Origin: Botrytis cinerea B05.10
Taxonomy: Eukaryota; Ascomycota; Leotiomycetes; Helotiales; Sclerotiniaceae
Assembly: GCF_000143535.2 (NCBI RefSeq)
Contig: NC_037324.1
Span: forward strand, 1,302,001-1,366,000
Reading direction: 5' to 3'
Length of the DNA: 64,000 bases
Numbering within the stretch: position 1 is the stretch's first letter; the number at the start of each line of letters is the position of its first letter. Of this stretch, positions 1 to 9,613 are shown piece after piece. The notes beneath the pieces are model-generated. The model did not search any database. It saw only the letters and a list, made by a program, of their open reading frames with translations, and was not told the origin of the DNA. The position numbers and the translations under genes were made by a program.

Positions 1-281
1 GGTAGGTAGGTGATGGATGTATCGGGCGGGTTTGGGGTTTAGTCCGTGGTGGGCTGGATGGTGTGGGGAGTATGGCGTGTGGAGTGTGAAGTACGGAGTG
101 TGAAGCGGGAAGTATGAAGTATGAGGAGATGTGACTACACTAGTTGAATAGGGGAGGCGAGAATAATTAGTTGGAAGGGCAATGATTTGTGGGGTTTGTG
201 GGAATTGAATTGCATAAAGTATCGCATTATGATACAGATTGATACTGAGTATAGAATAGTATAGAGTAGCACCTAGTAATT

Positions 282-309
282 CATAGAAGGAAAAAGATAG
301 AAGGAAAAA
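282..309. repeat. 14-bp direct tandem duplication
   Basis: The unit TAGAAGGAAAAAGA occurs twice back to back. It is purine rich and non-coding, and looks like a simple replication-slippage duplication. Confidence 0.6.
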
Positions 310-1080
310 GATTGCCAATGGAAATTGCTACCTATTTAAAATAAGTAGTTGTGGTTGATATAATAAAGTTTCTAGACGAGAATGGGGAGACATCGTTCCG
401 CGGCTAATAGTCGTAGTAAGTAATTCACCATGTCATCATCATGTATCGAATATTCCATAGGGCTTTGAGGTCGAGCGTTTCCACTCTATTTGCTATCTCC
501 TATCAACTATCAATGATGATGTGCGTAGAATGAGTGGAGCAAGGGAAGTGTCGCGTGTTTTCTTTTTTTCACACTGTCGTCGGAGGAAGCTTGTTGATCG
601 GCCAATCAGTATCAGACTACCAGTGTTGGATCCAACCAGCCTTGAGGAGAGAGCGTGTGGTGGTGGCTGGTTATGCTTTGAATGTAGGTACTTTGTATGT
701 CTGCCATGTGCCATGTGCAATGTAAGATCTGACAATCGATAATGATATATCAGAACACTATATCGTGCTGATGTCAACAAAGACCAAAGACCGCACGAGA
801 AAGAATTGCATCTAATTGATATTGATTTAAGAATTCATTGTTGGCACGTCCAATCCCATGGCACGAATACCATCGAAGGGATTTCGCAGCGCAAACGGAA
901 GACGGAAAACGGACAGGACAACTGCCCTTAGCATAGATCCATCCATACCTTTTGCTCTCGCAGATCACCGTTCGTACCTTAAAGTCGATTCCACTGGGCA
1001 ACTCAACCCCACATGACCATCCATGACCTTCTTCTTGTAGGCAGTTTTACGCTTTGCAGTGCCACCAGTGCACCCTCACT

Positions 1081-1135
1081 CGACCCTCTCTCGACCCTCT
1101 CTCGACCCTCTCTTGGCCCTCTCTTGATCCTCTCT
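1081..1135. repeat. 11-bp tandem repeat in upstream region
   Basis: Three exact copies of CGACCCTCTCT are followed by two diverged copies in which the first bases change to TGG and TGA(T). The pyrimidine-rich tract lies about 300 bp upstream of the zinc cluster start codon. Fungal promoters and leaders often carry CT-rich tracts, so it may be a promoter element or may be neutral. Confidence 0.6.
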
Positions 1136-1196
1136 CTGCTCAAGTCCCGAAAAAAGCGTAAAAATAGCCCCCGTACCGAGAAGCCCAGATTTATCA

Positions 1197-1276
1197 GTTC
1201 AATCCAATTCAATTCAACTCAATTCAACTCAACTCAACTCAACTCAACTCAACTCAATTCAATTCAATTCAATTTC
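1197..1276. repeat. pentanucleotide repeat (CAACT/CAATT)n in probable 5' leader
   Basis: Roughly fifteen copies of a 5-bp unit alternate between CAACT and CAATT, ending about 140 bp before the start codon of the zinc cluster gene. The inner block of CAACT copies is exact and the flanks are CAATT, which suggests array expansion from the centre. It is probably length-variable between strains. Confidence 0.75.
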
Positions 1277-1417
1277 ACAAACATCCAACTTTCCCCCGAC
1301 ACTACACGCATCCTTCCCCCCAGTCATCCGCATCAGTCCAACGACAATACCGTTAGGGAAATTAACATCCAATTATTCTTTCGCATGATCAAGGAGCAGT
1401 AGAAAATACCGGCTGCT

Positions 1418-4400
1418 ATGGCCTCAAACGAAATGTCTGCAGAGGGTGCAGGTTCCTCCAGCCAATATTCTGCTCCGGCGCCTCAAATGAGCAGTCAAGC
1501 TCCTGCTGGTTCAAATGCTGCACCTAGCTCGCAGCTTCCGGGACATGCTTCATTTAGAAGGTATGATGGGATGTATTCTCCGATACAACGAATGCGCTGA
1601 CAGTTTGCGGATGAAGACAACGAGCTTCACGAGCTTGCCAAGTATGTAAATATCGTTCCATTTCTTATCCAGCCATTTCGATGCCTCGGTCCGAGGACCA
1701 GATTGTGATTGTGGAGGAACCGATTGAACATTGACAAACATTTGCTAACAACAATCCGCAGACATGCCATGCTCGAAAGGTAATGTTACGCACCATTATT
1801 GCGCCGTCGCATGTTCGTGCAGCTTCGAGTATATATTAATGGGTCGATAGGTACGATGTGATGCTGCGAGTCTAGGGGTGCCTTGCACAAACTGCGTTGC
1901 CTTCTCCATAGAATGCAAGATCCCAACGCCGAAACGCAAGAAGACAAATAGTAAAAACAAAGATTCTGATAGGTATAATAAATTACCTCGGGCCTCTGTA
2001 GGGCTTGCAGCTGACGAGGGTAGCGACCGAGGAGAAACGATTGACGAACGATCACCTCAGAACATTGATTCCCCAAGTACCCAAACCACCAGGACCTCGA
2101 TCGGCTATAACACTCAAGATGGCACTCCTACAACTTCTCTCACGGAAGCTCAGGCTCGTCAGCGGGATAGTGACGAAACTACCTACGCTCAATTTATGAA
2201 GCCTAAATTCACCAGAGCGCCTATAAAGGAGGCAGGAAGAGTAGCATATCTGGGGGAATCGTCGAATTTGACCCTACTCGTACACGACCGACATGGCAAC
2301 GCGGATGTTGTGCATTATCCTTTGCCAGAGAATATCAGAGGATCTAGGGCAAGGTTGACAGAGTTGGATAACGTGGAAATCGATATCTTACATCAACGGG
2401 GAGCATTTTTACTCCCTCCTAGGTCTCTTTGTGATGAGCTGGTGGATGCATATTTCAAATGGGTTGCCCCAATCGTGCCTGTAATCAATCGGAACAGATT
2501 TATGAGGCAATATCACGATGCGAAGAACCCTCCTTCGCTTTTACTACTGCAGGCTATCCTCCTGGCTGGATCCAGGGTCTGCACAAATCCCCAATTAATG
2601 GATGCTAATGGATCGACGACTCCCGCTGCCTTGACATTTTACAAGCGTGCGAAAGCACTTTACGACGCAAACTATGAAGATGATAGAGTTACAATTGTAC
2701 AAGCTTTAGTTTTGATGGGATGGTACTGGGAGGGACCAGAAGATGTAACGAAGAACGTATTTTATTGGAGCAGGGTTGCGACAATTGTAGCACAAGGTTC
2801 AGGTATGCATAGGAGTGTTGAAGGTTCTGCGCTCAGCAAAGCCGACAAGAGACTTTGGAAGCGAATCTGGTGGACGCTCTTTACCCGTGACCGATCGGTT
2901 GCCGTTGCTCTGGGTCGCCCTGTGCATATAAATACCGATGACTCCGATGTTGAGATGGTTAGTGAAGATGATTTCGTTGAAGATGAGACCGATCATCCCG
3001 CCGAATTCATCCAAGATCCTGTGCATGTCCAATTTTTCCTTCAATATGTTAAGCTTTGCGAAATTATGGGATTGGTTCTCTCACAGCAATATAGCGTAGC
3101 TTCAAAGGCTCGACGGCAAAATGCGATCGACCTCACCCACAGTGATATGGCATTGGCAGATTGGCTGTCTCACTGTCCGAAGGAGGTGTATTGGGAAATG
3201 CCTCGACATCAATTTTGGGCAGCCTTACTACATTCCAATTACTACACAACGCTCTGCTTGTTACATAGAGCACATATGCCACCCGCTACTACACAGAGAG
3301 GTAATTATGAGGAAAACGTATACCCATCTCGAACCATCGCATTTCAAGCTGCAGGAATGATCACCTCCATTATCGAGAACTTATCGGCACATGATGAGCT
3401 GCGATACTGCCCGGCATTTATCGTGTATAGTTTATTTTCTGCATTGATTATGCATGTTTATCAAATGCGATCCTCAGTACCATCCATCGTTGCAGCTACC
3501 CAAGAGAGAATGCGAGTTTGTATGAATGGTTTGAAGGATGTATCAAGAGTTTGGCTTGTGGCTAAAATGGTTTACACATTGTTTGAGTCCATCTTGGGAA
3601 ATAAGGTTCTCGAGGAACGTCTGCAGAAAGCTGCTGGAAAACGTCATAAACGTATGGTGCAAAGCATCAGCGAGGGTCTTAACCAGGCTAAGAATGAGTC
3701 CCAAAAGAGAAAATATGACGACATGTCATTGGATTTTGCTGTGGGCAGTGGACCGGCGCCACAAGAATCGTATGAGAGGTCCAGACCACCGACACCAAGT
3801 CAAGGTTATAATTCATCATCAATGCCTGCCCCGCCCCCTATAACATCGCCAAATCAGCGTCAGAATCGAGATACGTTTATGGGAGGTTCTAATTCTCGTC
3901 CTCACACACGTCCTCCCACACCTTTCAATCCCTCATACTCTGTCCCGGCTACACCCCCAGATCTTTATCTTGTTACTAGAAACTCGCCAAACATATCACA
4001 ATCTCTCTGGGAGAACTTTCAACCAGATCAATTGTTCCCTGAAGGCGGTCCTAGTTTGAATAACATTCAATTCTCTCCACCGAGTCATCCCAACCTTGAC
4101 CCAAATCTCATGCCTCATTTAGGTGCACCTCAGCCCCCAATCCCAAATCAAAATCAATCAAATCAATTGCCCCAACGCATGCAGCGAGGCCAACCTGGAA
4201 TGGGTGGAAGTCCGGTTCAAGGTGGTGGAATGCTTCCAGCTGGCGTTCCTGCTAATTATAATATGGGCCAAGGTATGTGGCAGCAAGGCTTTGAGCAATC
4301 AATGCATGAGCCTCAAGGCCAGAGTCCCAGCGATACCTGGAGTAATAGTTCTGCACAAGCTGTTCCTACCACTTTGAATGTTGAAGATTGGTAAGCCTAC

Positions 4401-4510
4401 TCACTCGTGCAAGTCTCGGTTAGCGTACTGACATAGCGATATGTAGGTTTCAATTTTTCGGAATCAATGGGGATTTAACTGGTATGAATGGCGATGTCCC
4501 ACTCGCTTGA
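1418..4510 (+). CDS. Zn(II)2Cys6 transcription factor, CTF1/Far (cutinase/fatty-acid regulator) type
   Basis: A zinc cluster regulator of 929 residues, nuclear by family. I read five exons: 1418-1560, 1617-1641, 1762-1779, 1851-4390 and 4447-4510. Splicing builds the binuclear cluster at residues 55-84 with spacing C-X2-C-X6-C-X8-C-X2-C-X6-C. The first Cys is in the 25-nt exon 2, the second in the 18-nt exon 3 and the other four in exon 4. A fungal-specific transcription factor (middle homology) domain follows, including a WKRIWWTLFTRDR motif. The C-terminal third is Pro/Gln/Asn rich. The last exon adds an acidic-aromatic tail (VEDWFQFFGI) that is typical of the CTF1-alpha/beta and FarA/FarB group, which control cutinase and fatty-acid catabolism genes. 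The family call rests on the overall resemblance; whether it is the alpha/FarA or beta/FarB member is unresolved. Intron 1 must use an AAG acceptor at 1614-1616, because the nearer CAG at 1601-1603 breaks the frame. Confidence 0.85.
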
Positions 4511-5135
4511 TTCTCCTTGGGAGATCTGGAAAAGGAAAAAGGAACCCGGCCGGTTGCTACTTGGGAGCAAGACTTGCTTGACGCAGTTCTTGACGAGCTA
4601 TTCCCTCGAGTACTTTAAAAATAGTCGTGAGCGTGTAGGTGCTCATGCCACTGTATTATAAGCCTTTTGGAATCTACGTAATGGGCAGTGAATGAAACCT
4701 ATCAAAGTAAATGTCTTGGAAGTACATTATTTTGATACTTGTATCAGACAGAATCAGACATTCCTGGCAAATAATCAAATTATAACAAATTACCACCTAA
4801 TCTCGGGAAACTCTTTGTGGGTGGGTATTGTATATTAAATGCAGATTCCCCACGTGCACTCGCTGCGTGCCGATACCGATACATGATACACTATAAATGC
4901 TACTACGGATGACGAACACGGTAGCCCAAACTTAGTAGTATAATCTGGAACGTCCGTTCCCCGCGACTAATATCCCCAAGGAAGCCAAGTATACTTCATA
5001 ACTGACACGAGTAATTTTCACTACAATTCGAGGCCTAGCAATCGAGTGATCAAATGATCGCAAACATATTCAATCAAAACCAACGAATGCTCTCATGAAC
5101 GCAAGTGTCCAGTGCGGACGGCCCGCGAAACAACC
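4511..5135. other. intergenic region between zinc cluster and LysM genes
   Basis: This is the 3' region of the zinc cluster gene followed by the upstream region of the LysM gene. No coding sequence is seen. Two short upstream ATGs occur just before the LysM start: 5087-5098 (ATG CTC TCA TGA) and 5095-5166, which overlaps the main start in another frame. Confidence 0.6.
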
Positions 5136-7031
5136 ATGTCACAATCGTCACGAACAGCCGCGATAACCTCGAAGCAATCGCGATTATACAGTGACAATGA
5201 AACACGATTCAGCGATTCCAGTGCAGCAACCTCCTCTACGATACGACCGAGAAATAGAAGATTAATTAGTACAGAGCAAGAATTGGTGAGCACGACAAGC
5301 AGTAGGAGAAGCAGTCCTGGTGGAAGTGCCAGGGGAGTAAGCCCTATCCCTTCAAGACATCCTTCGAGGAGGGAAGGCGATAACCGCGCTCAATCTGCCG
5401 AGAGTGCTTTAGGAACGTCTGCGGTGGGGAGAGAAAGCCAGAAAATTGGACCAGGGAATGCTGGAGCATGGGGTAGTGGGTGGTCGAATTCTTGGAGTAC
5501 ATTACAAGGACTTGCGAGTTCGGTGCTAGGGGACTTGGGGGATTTAGTAACAGATGAGGGTGAAGGTGGTGCCAGGAAAACCGTCAGCTTGGATAGACCC
5601 AAAGCTAGGAGGAAAGATAGTTCCGTGAAGAAGCTCTTTGAACTACCTCATGGTGCATGGGGACCCGCAGAACAAAAGAAGAGGAATGAAGCTGTTATTG
5701 GCTCGGGGAGTCAATCGGAAAGAGATGCAGCTTTGAGGACACAAAAAATGATGAGACTTCTCGAAAATCACACGGATCTAAATGGTGCAATTGATACAAA
5801 CGGGAACTATAAAAGGAGAACGTCTATGGATGAGGCTACAACTAGAACACAAGATGACGAGGGTGATGCGCTGGTCTACATACACCATGTGCAAAAAGAG
5901 GATACACTTGCGGGGGTTATACTACGATACAATTGTCAACCTATGGTATTCCGAAAAGCCAATAGATTTTGGCCAAACGACTCTATACAAACTCGACAAG
6001 TGGTTGTACTGCCAGTAGATGCTTGTGCAATCAAAGGACGCCCTTGCGATCCATCTCAGGATCTGAGCCAAGGTATTGATTTACTTGCTCCAACGCCGAG
6101 TTTAGAGGATGCCCCGGAAGTATGGCCGCCCAGATCAGAGACACCGACAGAGCGACCGGAAGAAAATCCATGGGAACATGTACGATGGGTTCTACTTGAT
6201 TCATCTCCAAATTCTAAACCAGTCGAAATTGCACGCATGCCTAGGAGAACCCTTGGGTATTTTCCCCCACGGCGAAGAAAGAGTCAGGCTACAAATTCTA
6301 TCACATCTACCCCTCGTGGTTCTTTTGATCTTCCGCGCGGGTCTTCAGGCGAACAAGTTAGTAGCCCTGCAAGCACAACTTCTCGACGAACGAGTAATTT
6401 AGGACCTCGACCTTCTCAATCTACCGGTGGAAGCTATTTTCCTCCGATTGGATCGGCTAATCGGTCCCGCCGAGAAAGTGCAAGTGAAGCCGCGGACCGA
6501 CTAGGGTGGCTTCGGGGACCTGGCGGCGTAGGGACGTTGGGGAAGGGTGTCACGACTCCTGGACCTGGACAGGATCCTTTGAACACATGGGCGAGAAAAC
6601 ATATACCCGGCATAACAATCGATTCTTTATCTTCTTCCTCAATTCTTGAATCTGAACTCCCCTTTGGATTCAGAGACGAACTCGCAAGTATTGCTGAAGG
6701 TTCGTATAGTCCTGCAAGCGGATCGGCTACGCCTAGTAATTTGGGGGGCTCTGGAATTGGTCTGGAAAATGCAGCAGCGGCGATTGAAGGTTGGGTTAGA
6801 AGATTGGCTGTTAAAACCCCCGGGACACCAAATGGAGGCGGTACGTCGACGGATGGACCTGGTGACCTTATAGAATTGTTAGATGGGACTGGGAGTGATG
6901 ACGGTAGGGGTTTTGGACTTTCGCCGGGTAAATTGAGGAATAGTTCACTAAATAGAAGCGGAACTTCTGGGAGAGAAGATCTAGAGGGTGCAGTGCGAGG
7001 GAGAGGTGTTAAGGGGGGGAAGAAAGATTAA
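5136..7031 (+). CDS. LysM-domain protein without signal peptide (cytosolic/nuclear)
   Basis: An intronless gene of 631 residues. One LysM domain lies at about residues 247-290: it begins VYIHHVQKEDTLAGVILRYN, continues with the RKANRFWPNDSIQTRQVVVLPV half, and has a following Cys-containing tail. The rest is Ser/Arg/Pro/Gly-rich and low in order. There is no signal peptide or membrane segment, so this resembles the intracellular LysM (LYSMD-like) proteins and not the secreted chitin-binding LysM effectors. The start at 5136 is the first ATG in frame; the frame is open upstream only through GTG. Two upstream ATGs out of frame may reduce translation. Ligand and function are unknown. Confidence 0.82.
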   Translation: MSQSSRTAAITSKQSRLYSDNETRFSDSSAATSSTIRPRNRRLISTEQELVSTTSSRRSSPGGSARGVSPIPSRHPSRREGDNRAQSAESALGTSAVGRESQKIGPGNAGAWGSGWSNSWSTLQGLASSVLGDLGDLVTDEGEGGARKTVSLDRPKARRKDSSVKKLFELPHGAWGPAEQKKRNEAVIGSGSQSERDAALRTQKMMRLLENHTDLNGAIDTNGNYKRRTSMDEATTRTQDDEGDALVYIHHVQKEDTLAGVILRYNCQPMVFRKANRFWPNDSIQTRQVVVLPVDACAIKGRPCDPSQDLSQGIDLLAPTPSLEDAPEVWPPRSETPTERPEENPWEHVRWVLLDSSPNSKPVEIARMPRRTLGYFPPRRRKSQATNSITSTPRGSFDLPRGSSGEQVSSPASTTSRRTSNLGPRPSQSTGGSYFPPIGSANRSRRESASEAADRLGWLRGPGGVGTLGKGVTTPGPGQDPLNTWARKHIPGITIDSLSSSSILESELPFGFRDELASIAEGSYSPASGSATPSNLGGSGIGLENAAAAIEGWVRRLAVKTPGTPNGGGTSTDGPGDLIELLDGTGSDDGRGFGLSPGKLRNSSLNRSGTSGREDLEGAVRGRGVKGGKKD

Positions 7032-7640
7032 ATTTGTTGCATGGAAATATTGATTCGAGTTGTGTTTTGGGGACATGCAGGCAGGCAGGCATTGTCAGTA
7101 GCGTATTTTCGAAGTGGAATTGCATGGTTAACACTATATAGAAGTGAGGGCGCATTGGGGAAGGCGTTTTTCGTTTTTTTAGTTGAATGGCAAATGGTAC
7201 ATGGTAAATTTTGAGACTTTTGAAACTTTTGAATCTTGACTTTCTTCCTTTTCTTTTCTCTTCTTTTCTTGTGTATTGCGGAATGGGAATATTGGATGCT
7301 GAATAGAATGAGATGATGTGAGGTCTTGGCAGAAGCCTGCTTTCTCTGAAGAATATTGGGGATGAGGGAGGAGGGATTTTGGAGGGAAAGGGTGGGAGAG
7401 TGTAGATTGGGTTGTTTTCGTTTGAGGATATGGCTTGGCCTGGCTTGTAGTAAATATTAATTGTTGATGTTGGAGTTTGATTGCTGATTGGGCTGTGGGT
7501 GGCGAGTAGTGGGTAGAGAGAGTGTGTATGATCTTTTGTATTCTATCTCATAAAAGTATAAAAGAGGTTGATGAGTGGGATGGTAGTCTGAGGGAAAGTC
7601 GGTGGTGCGAGGTATTGGGTATGTGTTTCTTCTTGTGCCT

Positions 7641-7705
7641 TTCTTCTTCTTCTTCTTCTTCTTCTTCTTCTTCTTCTTCTTCTTCTTCTTCTTCTTCTTC
7701 TTCTT
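7641..7705. repeat. (TTC)n trinucleotide microsatellite
   Basis: An uninterrupted run of about 21 TTC units, roughly 600 bp downstream of the LysM stop codon. An open frame through it would encode poly-Ser, but it has no other coding support. Confidence 0.9.
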
Positions 7706-8481
7706 GACTTGATTTGGGGAGTTGGGGGTGGGAGCAGTGGACGGGGTAAAAATGGGAGGGGGGAGATTGTGGGATCTTGAAATGGTATTGTTGGATGGAT
7801 GGATGGATGGAGTCTAAGGAGGTGGTTTATGGGATACGCAATATGTAGGGTGTAGGATATAGTAGATGGTCGGGAGTGGATTTTTATGTTACAGTATGGG
7901 GTGGGGTGGGGAACTTTTATTGCGAGAGAAATGCGGAAGGCATTCGTTCGATTCAGTTACTCTTTGTTAAACTATGAGAAAAGGGAGGGGAAGAGGAGGG
8001 GGTTAAGAGTTAAATGCATCATATCTACGTGTGACTTTAACATCATCGCAAGGGAATTTATTTGGTTTTGCTCTGCATTGCCTTGCCTTGCCTTGCTCGT
8101 GCGAGACTGATGGGTATGCACGACGTATCAGAATTGATAGACCCAGATTTCTTCACCGAGTTGAAATGAGTGCCAAAATTTGGCCTCGAGATTTGATTTC
8201 AGTTCTAAACTGATGTTTTCTTTCGTGTTGTCGTTTACGGTTGCAATAGCCATTGTGGGGAAGAGTTACGATGAGTTCGTCGAGTCAGAGAATGGACAGA
8301 TAGGGAAGCCTTGAGCTCGGTGGGCGGTGTGTGGTATTTTGTAACGAGGCTGTATGTATATGCTTACGTATTTATTTTTTACATTTTACTCAAGAAGAGT
8401 ATGTTGTGTTTGGTACTCGGTGCGCTCGCAAGTTGATGGATGCGGTGGATGTTGAGACTGGGCAGTCTTGTTAGGTGGAAC

Positions 8482-8482
<1 letters not shown>

Positions 8483-8514
<32 letters not shown>
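8483..8514. repeat. (TC)n dinucleotide microsatellite
   Basis: About 16 uninterrupted TC units in the gene-free stretch. Simple slippage repeat. Confidence 0.9.
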
Positions 8515-8518
<4 letters not shown>

Positions 8519-9613
8519 CCTTGGGACTCGGGATATACATAAATGATGCCTCGCTCTTATCTCTGTTTATGTGTAAATGATGGACTAGAGGAGTGGTTTG
8601 AGGGTTATGTGTCTGATTATGACTTGTATTTAGTAGGGGAGATGTGGTGAATTTTTCATCTGGAGCTGCGTAGCTGTTAAAAACAGCTTGTCTTGCTTAT
8701 TATAGAATAACTGTATTAATAATCTCATAGTAATAACTCGTTTCTTTGGTATGAGAACCATTGCATGTTCTTCCTTCTCCGATCCCCCTTGGGATATTCA
8801 ATGCCTGAAATCTTCACATGTACGAAGACTTGATAGCCCGACGAGGTTTCGTTACGTATCTGGTAGCTAGGTATGTATGATTTTTTTTTTGCATCGCATG
8901 ACATAGCATAGCGATCATGATCCCGAGTAAAACATCCGGGATCATATTCAAATGAGTCATTACGTATGTATTGAGTGATACAATACTAACTAATTACACT
9001 CCCTAAGTATTCATTCAGATACCTACATAACAATGCCTCTTTCATTCAACCCACTGAACATCAATACTCCCTTGAGAAGTTTATCGAATATGTTCAAATG
9101 AGAATTGACAGCGCTGATTGGGTTTATTAAGTTTGTTGTATATCTACGAATTCACATAGTAGCTACTTTATCTAAGGTCTATTCGGTTGGGTTCTGCCGG
9201 GGTGGATCAGCTAGCGAGCGAGCGGTATTGATGGAGTGTAAATATTTAAGCGAGTAATGTCATGTATCAGAGTAGAGGTACGAGGGAATTTATGGAAGGC
9301 GCTAGTGAATACTTATCTGGGGTTGCTTGGATGAATGTGATGCACTGTAGCTGCCTTGGAAGGGGTATTGGGAAATGCTGATTGCCCTGCTTTGTTTTCC
9401 ACTGGTTATTTGTTAAGAGCGACACGTAGTGTATCAGATGTAGTAAATTCTCAATTCGACTCGCTCCGCTATGCTATGCTATGCTATGCTAAACAACAGA
9501 CAAAACATAAATGCTACCATCCCAACCTCTATTTTATGCATGTAAAACAATTTAATACAACCACCCATTTATGCCTCGCCATTCCAATCCCTAACACCCA
9601 ACTCAGCCTGAAT

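Larger units (their letters stand above)
1..1417. other. intergenic/upstream region of the zinc cluster gene
   Basis: No convincing coding region is present. The stretch holds low-complexity purine-rich sequence around 60-130, a 14-bp direct duplication at about 282-309, and two tandem arrays closer to the gene that are listed separately. A short upstream reading frame (ATG at 1385, five codons, stop ending 1402) lies 15 bases before the main start of the zinc cluster gene. The part from about 1000 onward is probably promoter plus 5' leader, but no transcription start can be fixed from sequence alone. Confidence 0.6.
7032..9613. other. gene-free region with microsatellites
   Basis: About 2.6 kb lies between the LysM gene stop and the convergent stop of the channel gene. 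I see only short open stretches without start, motif or splice support. The region is T/G-rich on the plus strand and contains a long (TTC)n run, a (TC)n run, GGAT runs near 7793 and an ATGCT run near 9472. The first few hundred bases are probably the 3' UTR of the LysM gene. Confidence 0.6.

Noticed and set aside
7522..7707. Poly-Ser frame through the (TTC)n run
   Set aside because: The run alone keeps the frame open; nothing else supports coding.
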